Below the pieces are notes generated by a model. The model was not told where the DNA came from, made no database searches, and worked only from the letters and a program-made list of their open reading frames with translations. DNA of 64,000 bases from Acidimicrobiaceae bacterium. GTDB lineage: Bacteria; Actinomycetota; Acidimicrobiia; Acidimicrobiales; Poriferisodalaceae. The DNA lies in assembly GCA_026713105.1 (NCBI GenBank), contig JAPOPC010000013.1, positions 1 through 64,000 on the forward strand, given 5' to 3'. The first letter of the stretch is position 1; each line of letters begins with the position of its first letter. Below are positions 49,408-57,467 of the stretch, in pieces. The translations under genes and the position numbers were made by a program.

Positions 49408-49522
49408 AGAGGGTGGGTAGACGATGAGCCGAACGCCACTGATCTCGGGCACGACCCGCCGTTCCGGCGGGCAATTGAAGAGCGGGGGCAGACGATGAGC
49501 CGAACGCCTTTGATCTCGGGCA
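49394..49522 (+). repeat. Tandem duplication of the pgk-tpiA junction
   Basis: Bases 49394-49451 and 49465-49522 are two 58-base copies at an offset of 71 bases, without indels and with few mismatches. Each copy holds the pgk tail (GGCGGGCAATTGAAGAG), an ATG, and the first codons of tpiA (GCCGAACGCC...GATCTCGGGCA). Only the second ATG leads into the full tpiA. Confidence 0.85.
49424..49498 (+). pseudogene. Relict tpiA start forming a 24-codon leader ORF
   Basis: The ATG in the first duplicate gives MSRTPLISG, identical to the tpiA N-terminus, followed by 15 unrelated codons and TGA at 49496-49498. That stop overlaps the real tpiA ATG at 49495 by four bases (ATGA). It could be translated and coupled to tpiA, or could be silent debris. 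Confidence 0.6.
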
Positions 49523-50262
49523 ACTGGAAGATGCACCTCAACCACCTTGAGGCCATCCAGCTCTGCCAGAAGCTGAGCTACGAGCTGGCGCGCCACCGCT
49601 ACGACCAGGTCGAAGTGAGCCTGCACCCGCCCTTCATCGACCTGCGGAGCTGCCAGACCGTCATCGATGCCGATCGCTTGGAGTTCAAGCTCGGGGCACA
49701 GAACTGCCACGACCAGAGCAAGGGCGCCTACACCGGCGAAGTGTCACCGTCCATGCTCGCCAAGCTCGACGTGAGCTACGTCATCGTCGGCCACAGCGAA
49801 CGCCGGGCCCTCTTCAACGAGACCGACGAGTTCATCGCTGCCAAAGCTGCCGCTGTCGCCAAGGCAGGCATGACCCCCATCGTCTGCGTCGGAGAGACCC
49901 TCGAAGAACGTGAATCCGGACAAGCCGCCGCCGTGGTGACCACCCAGCTCAGAGGCAGCTTGGCCAAGCTCACCAAAGCAAGTTTCGAGACCCTGGTCGT
50001 TGCCTACGAGCCGGTCTGGGCCATCGGAACGGGCCGAAATGCCTCCCCCGAAGACGCCCAAGACATGTGCGCCACAGCCCGCAACGTGATCGACGACATT
50101 CGCCAGGGTGCCGGCGAACACGTCCGCATCCAATACGGAGGCTCGGTCAAGCCCGCCAACGCCCACGAGCTCCTCAGGCAGACCGACATCGACGGTGCTT
50201 TGGTCGGCGGTGCATCCCTGGACGCAGTCCAGTTCGCCCGGATTGTTCACGCCGCCACCTAG
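49495..50262 (+). CDS. tpiA: Triosephosphate isomerase
   Basis: The enzyme interconverts dihydroxyacetone phosphate and glyceraldehyde-3-phosphate. Catalytic residues are Lys12 in NWKMH, His100 in VGHSERR and Glu172 in AYEPVWAIGTG; YGGSVKPAN binds phosphate. Length (255) is normal. It is the last gene of gap-pgk-tpiA. The usual downstream neighbour secG lies 11 kb away here. Confidence 0.96.
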   Translation: MSRTPLISGNWKMHLNHLEAIQLCQKLSYELARHRYDQVEVSLHPPFIDLRSCQTVIDADRLEFKLGAQNCHDQSKGAYTGEVSPSMLAKLDVSYVIVGHSERRALFNETDEFIAAKAAAVAKAGMTPIVCVGETLEERESGQAAAVVTTQLRGSLAKLTKASFETLVVAYEPVWAIGTGRNASPEDAQDMCATARNVIDDIRQGAGEHVRIQYGGSVKPANAHELLRQTDIDGALVGGASLDAVQFARIVHAAT

Positions 50263-50340
50263 TTGGCTGGTTACAAGGTTCGGTGCGCGTCGTTGCCTCT
50301 AAACACGACGTCTCCGCGCCTGTACAGCCCACAGACGTGG

Positions 50341-52380
50341 TTATGGCCGGCGGAAATGCTCCTGTAGCCCGTGGGGTTGACGGCGCCCGGCGAGAGCGTT
50401 GGGGGAATGCGCCAAGCCGAATGGTTCCCAGGTCACGCCGGGCAGCGATTCCCAGCACGCCACGCTGATGTTGCTACGAAGAGGGCAGACAATAGACACC
50501 AATGCTGGAGTGACCGCTGTTAGCCAGCACGCCACGCTGGTGTTGCTACGAAGAGCGCAGGCGAAGGTGTCGCCAACCGAGACTGCCGAGTAGAGCCCCG
50601 GGGGCACCTTCTCGATTACGTCATCGCCCCAGCAGTCCACGAGCTCGGTAAGGCGTAAGGCACAAGTGGTACGAGACCCGGCGTCCAACTTGAGGTACCG
50701 CCGCGCGGCGGACTCGTCGGGGAACGCGCTGCCGTCTCCAGTGCGGTCGCCCCAGCACACAAGCGCGCCCTTCGATTTCAGGCCGCACGTATGGTTCCCA
50801 CCGGCAGAGACGGCAACAAAGTCGCCGTCGGGGACCTCGAGCTGGCCATCGCCGGCCTTGCCCCAGCACTTGAGGTTGCGACTCGGCTCGAGCCCGCACG
50901 TGTGATGCCTGCCGGCTGAGATGGCAGCGAACGAGCTGCCGCTAGGGACGAGCCTCTGGGCGCCCCAGCGGTCTCCCCAGCATTCGACGCTGCCGTCGGT
51001 GGCCTGGCCGCAGGCGTGCCCCCAGCCAGCGGTAATGGCCACGAACGGGCCGTGGGACGCGCCGGTTTGCCACCCGGCGGTATTCCCCCAGCAGTGGGGG
51101 GAACCGTCGTCGCGAAGTGCGCACGTAAATTCTCCGCCTGCCGCGACGGCCACAAATATGCCTTCAGGCGCCGCTGTCTTCCCGCTGCCGTCGGTGCCCC
51201 AGCACGCGATTGCTCCGCTCTGGCGGAGGCCGCACACGTGGTTGTCGCCGACTGAGATGGAGCGGAAGCCCCGGCTCGCGGAACGATCAGGGACATCGAT
51301 GCCTTGTAGCGCCAGCAGCGTCGTGTCAGAGAACGTCGTGAGCTGGTGGACGGCCGTGGCCGGGGCGAACAGCTCGAGACTCATCATCAGGAACTCGCCG
51401 GAGTATTGGCCTTCGGTGTTGACGATCACGATGTGTGTCGGCTGGTGCTCTAGCAGTAGTGCCTTGGCGTCGTTGCCGAGCCGGCCGAGAGGGTTCGTCA
51501 GCATGACAGGGCTGCCGCCGAGGGCGGCCGCGAGTGCGAGCGCGACGCTGATGTCCTGTGATCGAAAACCACTGGCGATCACCGCAGTCGGGATATCGGC
51601 GGGCGCGGCGAGCCTCACGGCTTGCGCTGACGCTTGTGCTCCAGTCGCGCCGTCGAGCCGTGTCGGCGCCGCGGTCACCTCGGCGGCCATCAGCGCCTCG
51701 GCCACCATGTCGTGACTGAACGACTTGGGCGTGCCCGCTACCACTAGCCGTTCAGGCCGGTGCTCCTGAAGCACCTGGGCAGTCCGCGAGCCCAGCCGGC
51801 CGTCGAGCGAGTACAACAGCACATCGGCTCCGCCCGCAATCACCGTTGTCGCTGCGGTCCCAACGTCTCGCTGTGACCATGCATTGGCCAGCACCACAAT
51901 CGGCTCAGTGACGCTCTGTGATGCTGCTGGCCGCTTGGAGTTGCCTTCCAGCACCAACTCGGCGGCGAGCGCCGCTGTGTCGACCCGATCCACACCAGCG
52001 ACTCGGCCAATCTGCACACCGTCAACAAGCCCCCGCAGTTCGGCTTCCAAAGCGGCTGAGAGCGCCGCCATGCCACCGACGAGCACCAATCGGGCCGGCT
52101 CCCGGGTCCGGATGAGGTGTGCGTCGTTCGAGGCGAGCGTGTCGGCTGACTCGGCGAACACCACCGCATCACCTACGCCTGCGGCAACGAGCGACGATGC
52201 CACCGCTGCGTCTGCCAGCGACGCTGAATTGACCACCACCAGCACTAGCTCCGTCGGTTTGACCGCCTCGGACTCTGTCTTCGCCATGGCGGCGTCGGGT
52301 ACCAGCAGGCTCGCCACCAGCGCGACTACCGCAGCGATGCTCAGCGCGGTGCGCAGGTTCGGCGGCGAGGCGGCAGACAT
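50341..52380 (-). CDS. Secreted cell-wall-binding (CWB2) protein with RCC1-like repeats
   Basis: From the ATG at 52380 the protein has about 679 residues. The signal peptide (AALSIAAVVALVASLLVPDAAMA-like) is followed by three CWB2-type units with LVLVGGMAALSAALE, RLVVAGTPKSFSHDM and HIVIVNTEGQ strands. The C-terminal half has seven RCC1-like repeats of the form xAISAGxxHTCGLxxxGxxxCWG, each with two Cys likely to form a disulphide, then a truncated eighth unit. The long frame upstream to 52731 has no leader and runs over the divergent gene, so it was rejected. It is probably anchored to the envelope and displays a propeller. Confidence 0.82.
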   Translation of the reverse strand: MSAASPPNLRTALSIAAVVALVASLLVPDAAMAKTESEAVKPTELVLVVVNSASLADAAVASSLVAAGVGDAVVFAESADTLASNDAHLIRTREPARLVLVGGMAALSAALEAELRGLVDGVQIGRVAGVDRVDTAALAAELVLEGNSKRPAASQSVTEPIVVLANAWSQRDVGTAATTVIAGGADVLLYSLDGRLGSRTAQVLQEHRPERLVVAGTPKSFSHDMVAEALMAAEVTAAPTRLDGATGAQASAQAVRLAAPADIPTAVIASGFRSQDISVALALAAALGGSPVMLTNPLGRLGNDAKALLLEHQPTHIVIVNTEGQYSGEFLMMSLELFAPATAVHQLTTFSDTTLLALQGIDVPDRSASRGFRSISVGDNHVCGLRQSGAIACWGTDGSGKTAAPEGIFVAVAAGGEFTCALRDDGSPHCWGNTAGWQTGASHGPFVAITAGWGHACGQATDGSVECWGDRWGAQRLVPSGSSFAAISAGRHHTCGLEPSRNLKCWGKAGDGQLEVPDGDFVAVSAGGNHTCGLKSKGALVCWGDRTGDGSAFPDESAARRYLKLDAGSRTTCALRLTELVDCWGDDVIEKVPPGLYSAVSVGDTFACALRSNTSVACWLTAVTPALVSIVCPLRSNISVACWESLPGVTWEPFGLAHSPNALAGRRQPHGLQEHFRRP
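50452..50560 (-). repeat. Duplicated 37-base unit in the RCC1-like C-terminus
   Basis: Bases 50452-50488 and 50524-50560 are near-identical (two mismatches) at a 72-base (24-codon) offset. They encode two copies of LRSNxSVACW and show recent in-frame repeat expansion of the propeller end. Confidence 0.75.
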
Positions 52381-52464
52381 GAGACGTCGGGCTCTTGCTA
52401 GCAGAAGCCACGCCTCGCAAGGGCGCCGCAGTCCGCCCCCTCCCGCCGAGCGCAAGTACGCAAG

Positions 52465-52493
52465 TTGCAAGTTGTTCCCGGAGTGGGTACTAT
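52465..52493 (+). promoter_or_regulatory. Promoter of the phasin-like/XRE operon
   Basis: A TTGCAA -35 (52465-52470) and a TACTAT -10 (52488-52493) are separated by 17 bases. Three GCAAGT copies at 52452, 52460 and 52467 overlap the -35 and could be a regulator site. The gap from 52381 to 52552 otherwise holds only leader sequence, with AGGAG at 52540-52544. Confidence 0.6.
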
Positions 52494-52552
52494 TTCTAGC
52501 AGCGCCGGTGACCCCCGCCGACGATTCCCCTTCATCCCCAGGAGCCAGCCCC

Positions 52553-52831
52553 ATGGCCGTACTTGATTCCGTCCGTGAAATGCAGGACCGCACCCTCGAG
52601 CAGATGAAGACTGCCCAGGAGCAGTTCGTCTCGATGAACGAGCGCGTTGCCGAGGCCTGGCTGTCCGCCGCCCCGGCGATGTCGAGCCCGTTTGCGGAAT
52701 ACCTGCCCAAGCCCACCGAGATGATCGACACCTACTTCAGTTTCCTGGGCCAGGTGCACGAGGCCAACAAGGACTGCGCTGCGCGCATCGCCGCTGCGTG
52801 GGAGCGCGCCAGCGAGGATGCCCAGGCCTGA
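52553..52831 (+). CDS. Phasin-like small helical protein
   Basis: The 92-residue protein is almost all amphipathic helix (SVREMQDRTLEQMKTAQEQFVSMNERVAEAW) with a Pro-containing break. It resembles phasins that coat PHA granules in length, composition and context. It is encoded with an XRE regulator that overlaps it by one base, a few kilobases from phaC. AGGAG lies eight bases before the ATG. The assignment rests on fold type and neighbourhood rather than a clear motif. Confidence 0.6.
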   Translation: MAVLDSVREMQDRTLEQMKTAQEQFVSMNERVAEAWLSAAPAMSSPFAEYLPKPTEMIDTYFSFLGQVHEANKDCAARIAAAWERASEDAQA

Positions 52832-53220
52832 TGGCCGCTTCCGACCCTGACGCCGCAGAAGCGGACGATCAACGGTCGGGGCAAACTTTCCCCGGATTCG
52901 ATCAGCTGGGCGCGTTCATACGGGCCCAACGGGAGATGATGGAGCTGAGCCAGCGACAGCTCGCCAAGATGGCGCAGCTGTCGAACCCATACCTCAGCCA
53001 GATCGAGCGCGGGCTCCACGAGCCGTCGGTGCGGGTGCTCAAGGCAATTGCCGAAGCGCTCAACGTGCGGGCAGCCACGTTGCTGTCGTATGCCGGCTTG
53101 ATGGACCGAGAGGATGTCCCCACGGTGATTGAAGCCGTGCAGGCAGACCCGAACCTGACCGATGAGCAAAAGATCGCCCTGCTGGGCGTGTACCGCAGCT
53201 TCGACGCCGGCGGCGACTGA
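52831..53220 (+). CDS. XRE-family helix-turn-helix regulator
   Basis: The 129-residue regulator has an HTH_3 domain (LGAFIRAQREMMELSQRQLAKMAQLSNPYLSQIERGLHEPSVRVLKAIAEAL) and a C-terminal helical segment ending in DEQKIALLGVYRSF. Its ATG overlaps the stop of the phasin-like gene (TGATG). Pairing of a phasin-like gene with a regulator recalls PhaP-PhaR systems, although this protein is an XRE type and not PhaR. It may bind the GCAAGT repeats at its operon promoter. Confidence 0.85.
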   Translation: MAASDPDAAEADDQRSGQTFPGFDQLGAFIRAQREMMELSQRQLAKMAQLSNPYLSQIERGLHEPSVRVLKAIAEALNVRAATLLSYAGLMDREDVPTVIEAVQADPNLTDEQKIALLGVYRSFDAGGD

Positions 53221-53226
53221 GGCTCA

Positions 53227-54828
53227 GTGATAGGGCCCGCTCTTGCTGGCGACAGCATGTGGAACGTCGCCCTGCGCATGGGCGCTGCCGATGCGGCCCT
53301 GACTTCAGCACGCTGGTGGGCCTCGGTGCGCTGGGGCCTCGGCACTGCGGCGTCTGTGTCCGCAGCAGCCCTCCGCTTCGGCGGCCGCGCTGCAGTCGTC
53401 GACGATGAAGGCTCGATCGACTACCGCACGCTGGACCGTGCAGCGTCCAGCGTCGCCGCCCGCATGCGTGCTGCGGCAACGAGGCCCGATGGAAGCCTGG
53501 CGGCCGTCGGCATCCTGTGCCGCAACCACCGATGGTTCGTGACCGCACTGGTTGCCGCCGAGCGGGCCGGCTGCGACACGGTGCTGCTGTCGACGGCGCT
53601 GCCCGCCTCGAACCTCGCTGAGGTCTGCGAGCGCGACGGCATTGCCGTCATCGTGACCGACCAGGAGTTCTCCGACGTCATTGCCCAGTCAGGCACGACC
53701 GCAACCGTGCTCGTGGCCGACGGGAGCGGTTCCGGTGCGATGGCCCGCGTCGCCGCCGAGGGACGGCAGTGCTCACCCCCGACGCGCCGGCCAAAGCTCG
53801 TCCTGCTGACGTCTGGCACCACCGGCGCCCCCAAGAGTGCAGTTCGGACGCTGAAGACGACGCGTGTGGGCGGCGTCGGCATGCTGCGGCGCGTGCCGTA
53901 CCGCCTCGGCGACCGTTATCTCATCGCGTCGCCGCTCTTTCACGCTTGGGGTCTGAGCCAGCTGGTCGTTGGGCTGGCTACCGCCAGCACCATCGAAGTC
54001 AGGCAGCGGTTCGAAGCCGCCGAGATCGGCAAGTTGCTGTGCGAGCACCGCTATGACGCACTCGTAGTGGTGCCGCTGATGCTGCGTCGCATTCTGGACC
54101 TGCCGATCGACCCCGCGTCGGTGCGCAGGCCCCGCATGGTGCTCAGCAGCGGGAACGTCCTCTCCGGCGAACTCGCTCGCAAGTGGATGGATCGCTTCGG
54201 CGATGATCTCTACAACGTCTATGGCTCCACCGAGACCGCCATCGGGACCATCGCAGATCCCGCCGACCTGCGCGCCGCGCCCGGCACCGTCGGCCGCCCC
54301 CCCGACGGGGTCACGCTCACGATTCTCAATGACGACGGCATGCCGGCGCCCCGAGGAACTGCGGGCTGGGTCCATCTCGCCAGCACGGCGCAATTCCTCG
54401 GCTACACCGATGGGAGCGACGGCGACCGGGCCGGCACGCTGATGGCTACGGGCGATATCGGCCGGCTCGATGCCGACGGGCGCCTCCATGTCTCGGGCCG
54501 CGCCAACGACATGATCGTGACCGGCGGCGAGAATGTGTTCCCGTCCGGCGTGGAGGAGGTGCTGGGCCGTCACCCCAGTGTCGAGATCGCCGCCGTCGTG
54601 GGCGTGGACGATCCCGAGTTCGGTCAGCGTGTGGCAGCGTTCGTGGTGCCGCGCCCGCGCCCGCGCCGGCGCGTCGATGCCGACGTGCTCCGAGCTTGGG
54701 TCGCCGAGAGCCTGCCGAGCTTCATGGTGCCGCGCGACGTCCACTTCGTCGACGCCTTGCCCATGACCACGACCGGCAAGGTCGTGCGGCACCGACTGGC
54801 GGTGCTGGGACAATCCGAGCGCGTCTAG
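53227..54828 (+). CDS. Acyl-CoA synthetase (AMP-dependent ligase)
   Basis: The 533-residue adenylate-forming enzyme activates a carboxylic acid with ATP and CoA. Visible motifs are the P-loop LLTSGTTGAPKSAVRT, SPLFHAWGLSQLV, NVYGSTETAIGTI, the ATGDIGRLDADGRLHVSGRANDMIVTGGENVFP hinge region, and the C-terminal Lys in TTTGKVVRHRL. The start is GTG; ATG 53257 is an alternative. It follows the XRE gene by six bases. Fatty acid substrate is likely but unproven. Confidence 0.9.
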   Translation: MIGPALAGDSMWNVALRMGAADAALTSARWWASVRWGLGTAASVSAAALRFGGRAAVVDDEGSIDYRTLDRAASSVAARMRAAATRPDGSLAAVGILCRNHRWFVTALVAAERAGCDTVLLSTALPASNLAEVCERDGIAVIVTDQEFSDVIAQSGTTATVLVADGSGSGAMARVAAEGRQCSPPTRRPKLVLLTSGTTGAPKSAVRTLKTTRVGGVGMLRRVPYRLGDRYLIASPLFHAWGLSQLVVGLATASTIEVRQRFEAAEIGKLLCEHRYDALVVVPLMLRRILDLPIDPASVRRPRMVLSSGNVLSGELARKWMDRFGDDLYNVYGSTETAIGTIADPADLRAAPGTVGRPPDGVTLTILNDDGMPAPRGTAGWVHLASTAQFLGYTDGSDGDRAGTLMATGDIGRLDADGRLHVSGRANDMIVTGGENVFPSGVEEVLGRHPSVEIAAVVGVDDPEFGQRVAAFVVPRPRPRRRVDADVLRAWVAESLPSFMVPRDVHFVDALPMTTTGKVVRHRLAVLGQSERV

Positions 54829-54851
54829 CTGAACCTGCTGCGGCCCGACGG

Positions 54852-56081
54852 TCAGCGCGGCGGTGCTGCAGGCACGCGGCCGAACGTTTCGGCCGCTGCG
54901 CGATCCACGTAGCGGGAGACCTCGCGCTCGAACGGGTAGGACAGGTGCGAGCCCTGGTACCACTGCATGTCGGGCCGCTCCCAGTGCTCCCACAGCGTCT
55001 TGACGTTGCCGGGCCGGACCCAGCGGTCGAGCAAGCCGGCGAAGATGTAACGCCGATCGCGGGGGACCTTGCACGGCAGCGACAGCGGCGACACCACCGA
55101 GAGGATCTGCTCGTAGGCCTCCCAAGACAGGCCCCACTGCTCGTAGAAGGGGGGCAGCAGCGGTTCGACCTGCCGGCGGGTGCCGCGTGCCAGATCGCTC
55201 TCGGGGACACCGGCGATGACTGCGGCAAGGTCGTCTTCCAGGGCGGCAGTCATGGCTGCCATGTAGCCGCCGAGCGATATGCCTGACACGGCAACGGACG
55301 GCGCTTCGTGCTGGTCGCGTGCCCAGCCGATCACTCGCCGGATGTCCCACGCGCCTTGCGCGACCGTGAACACCGTGTTCATCGCGCCTGCGTGAATGAC
55401 CCGGGAACCGCTCACCCCGATTGCGCGGGGCCCGTGCAGCGGCAGAACCACCGCGATCACGTTCAGGCCCCAACGCCGGTGCAAGCGATTCGCGTACAGC
55501 ATCCACATGTCCAGCTCCGGCTCGCCGGTGCGGTAGCCGTTGACGGCCACCACCCAGGGCCGCGCTCGGTCGGGATGCTGCAGCATCCACGCGTGCGTGG
55601 TGCGAACCGGTCGATAGCTCATCCAGCGCTCGCGGCCGGGTTCGCCCGGCCACGGCTCGAACTCGCTGTTGAAGCGAACGTGCCAGAAGTCCGCATCGCC
55701 CGCCGAGGTAGCGCGGATCTGCACGCCGTCGTCGAGCGGCGGGGGAGTGCGGTGGTACGCGGTGGGGTCTTCCAGCCAGCCGCGGTCGGCATAGTGCTTG
55801 TGTGCCTCGGCGAGCTCGGAGCGGAGTCGCTTTCGGAACGGTCCGTCGGGAATTCTCATGCGGGCCGAGGCCAGCTCGAACTGGATGGACCACTCGTCGA
55901 TCATCCACTTCCACGCTGCGGCGGGCGTCTGGCGGACCGCAGGCAGATCGTCCTCGCTGTGGCCCCGGATCCACTCGGCCACCGAGCCGGCCGCCCGGCA
56001 GCCGGCGCGCAGGGGCGACGCAGGCCGACTCGGGGCCTGCCGACGGCTGCCCGATTGAGTGTCAGCGGGGGCACTGGTCAT
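54852..56081 (-). CDS. Alpha/beta-hydrolase
   Basis: The 409-residue protein has a nucleophile elbow GISLGGYMAAMTAAL and an upstream VVAVNGYRTGEPELD strand with AVVLPLHGPRAIG, the order of an alpha/beta-hydrolase. The C-terminal GSHLSYPFEREV likely provides the His. The N-terminal 170 residues are a helical extension rich in Trp and charged residues. No signal peptide is present. In this neighbourhood it could act on PHA oligomers or lipid esters, but the sequence does not show which. Confidence 0.78.
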   Translation of the reverse strand: MTSAPADTQSGSRRQAPSRPASPLRAGCRAAGSVAEWIRGHSEDDLPAVRQTPAAAWKWMIDEWSIQFELASARMRIPDGPFRKRLRSELAEAHKHYADRGWLEDPTAYHRTPPPLDDGVQIRATSAGDADFWHVRFNSEFEPWPGEPGRERWMSYRPVRTTHAWMLQHPDRARPWVVAVNGYRTGEPELDMWMLYANRLHRRWGLNVIAVVLPLHGPRAIGVSGSRVIHAGAMNTVFTVAQGAWDIRRVIGWARDQHEAPSVAVSGISLGGYMAAMTAALEDDLAAVIAGVPESDLARGTRRQVEPLLPPFYEQWGLSWEAYEQILSVVSPLSLPCKVPRDRRYIFAGLLDRWVRPGNVKTLWEHWERPDMQWYQGSHLSYPFEREVSRYVDRAAAETFGRVPAAPPR

Positions 56082-56111
56082 GCGACGGGAGTTCTCCTCG
56101 GCGATCTGGCT

Positions 56112-56720
56112 CTAGAGCGCGCGGGCATCGAGCCGTGCGAGCGCGGCGTCGGTCGACACCAGCATGCGTTCGAGCAAGTCTGCAAGAACTTCACGCTCTT
56201 GGGTGTTGAAGACGGTGAAGATCTCTTCGTAGATGCGATACGCGCGGTCTACGAAGTACTGGTGGCGGGACGCCCCGAGGTCGGTCAACTCGACCAGCAC
56301 CTCTCGGTGGTCGCGTTCGGCCCGCTGCTTGTAGACGAGCCCATCGGTCTCGAGCCTGGTGATGGCCCGGGTAACGGTGCTTGGCTCGACGTCCATGATG
56401 TCCGCGAGTGCTCGAATCGTCGCTGGCCCGTTTCCGGCCACGGCATCGAGCGCCCGGAATTGGCCCGGTTCGATGGATTTTGATCCGCCGCCGAGGACGT
56501 GCCGGCGCAGGCGCTCGACGGTCGGCCCCAGCCGGGCGGCGCGCCACAGGGCGGCGACCTTGTGATCGAGGTCCCAGTCGTCACCCCACTCGGCGGACAC
56601 CGGAGCACTCGGCTGTTGCGCGTCATGAACACGAGGCAGCCCGAGGGTGCGACGAGTGCCGCTGCCTCCAGACTGCGCTGGGTCTCCCGCACCCTGCTGG
56701 TCCACATCGATCAAGTTCAT
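56112..56720 (-). CDS. MarR-family transcriptional regulator
   Basis: The 202-residue protein carries a winged helix of the MarR type (FRALDAVAGNGPATIRALADIMDVEPSTVTRAITRLETDGLVYKQRAERDHREVLVELTDLG) with flanking dimerisation helices and a 45-residue N-terminal extension. It is divergent from the PHA operon. A perfect palindrome lies in the shared intergenic region over the operon promoter, which makes it the likely regulator of PHA genes. The effector is unknown, though MarR proteins near acyl-CoA genes often sense acyl or phenolic ligands. Confidence 0.88.
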   Translation of the reverse strand: MNLIDVDQQGAGDPAQSGGSGTRRTLGLPRVHDAQQPSAPVSAEWGDDWDLDHKVAALWRAARLGPTVERLRRHVLGGGSKSIEPGQFRALDAVAGNGPATIRALADIMDVEPSTVTRAITRLETDGLVYKQRAERDHREVLVELTDLGASRHQYFVDRAYRIYEEIFTVFNTQEREVLADLLERMLVSTDAALARLDARAL

Positions 56721-56808
56721 TGGCTGTATTCATACCCTAGCTGATCTGCCAGCCTCCGGCTAGCAAGTCATTGCAGCGTGTCACACAATTTCTCAAGGCG
56801 AAATGCTC

Positions 56809-56837
56809 TTGTTACACGGCCGTCATCCAGATATGAT
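56809..56837 (+). promoter_or_regulatory. Promoter of the PHA operon
   Basis: TTGTTA (56809-56814) and TATGAT (56832-56837) are separated by 17 bases, a near-ideal housekeeping promoter. Transcription would start about 56844, leaving a leader of about 130 bases before the PhaE-like gene. Confidence 0.65.
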
Positions 56838-56855
56838 TGCATAGCGTCATGCAAT
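56836..56855. promoter_or_regulatory. Palindromic operator candidate (MarR site)
   Basis: ATTGCAT and ATGCAAT form a perfect 7-base inverted repeat around a six-base spacer. The site begins inside the -10 and covers the predicted transcription start of the PHA operon. A related half-site (CATTGCA) lies near 56770, toward the marR gene. Confidence 0.55.
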
Positions 56856-56972
56856 TGATGGACAACGGCGCTTGTCCCGTCCGTTTATCAATTCGCACCG
56901 GCGAGTGTCTCGCACGCCGCCGGAATCCGTGACATCAGACCGGATACCCCCTTTATCCCGGAGGAAACAAAC

Positions 56973-57437
56973 ATGGCCAAGCAGTGGCGTGAGATCTACA
57001 ACGAATGGGAGAAGGCCGTAGCGCCGGGACTCCAGCAGTTCGCAGCCTCGGATGGCTTCCGCGATTTCATGGCAGCGAGCGCCAAGGTCAGCAGTGCTTT
57101 CGCCGCCGAATTCGAGCGGACGAGCCGGCGCTGGTTGCACTTCTGGAACCTTCCCGCTGCCACCGACGTGCGCAAGCTGCGCCAGCAGGTCGCCGCAGTA
57201 GATCGTGAGCTGAAGGGTCTCAAGAATCTCGTGTTTGACGTGGTCGCCGTCGTCCCCGCTGAGGCCGCGCCGGCAACGAATGGCAAGGCAAGCGCGGTTT
57301 CGAAGCCGGCCGCACCCAAGGCGACTGCATCGAAGACCAGCACATCGAAGACCAGCGCATCGAAGGCGACTGCATCGAAGGCGACCGCCAAGAAGCCCGC
57401 TGCGCAGAAGCCCGCGGCAGCGGTCGAGAAGTCCTGA
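56973..57437 (+). CDS. PhaE/phasin-like PHA-associated protein with Lys/Ala-rich tail
   Basis: The 154-residue protein has an N-terminal helical region and a segment FWNLPAATDVRKLRQQVAAVDRELKGL that resembles the C-terminal conserved block of class III PhaE subunits and related phasins. The last 55 residues are a Lys/Ala/Ser/Thr tandem repeat (KATASK, KTSTSK, KTSASK), like the histone H1-like tails of PhaF/PhaM-type nucleoid-binding phasins. GGAGG precedes the ATG. It is directly upstream of phaC and could be its activating subunit or a granule-DNA tether. Confidence 0.7.
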   Translation: MAKQWREIYNEWEKAVAPGLQQFAASDGFRDFMAASAKVSSAFAAEFERTSRRWLHFWNLPAATDVRKLRQQVAAVDRELKGLKNLVFDVVAVVPAEAAPATNGKASAVSKPAAPKATASKTSTSKTSASKATASKATAKKPAAQKPAAAVEKS

Positions 57438-57467
57438 ACACCCCCGCATCACCCTGAAGGAGCAACC

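Noticed and set aside
49424..49494. Upstream ATG as an alternative TpiA start
   Set aside because: The offset of 71 bases puts it in another frame, and it stops at 49498.
56973..57437. Repeats in the PhaE-like gene tail as a possible CRISPR array
   Set aside because: The repeats are short, in frame, and encode a Lys/Ala tail. They have no spacers, and no cas gene is present.
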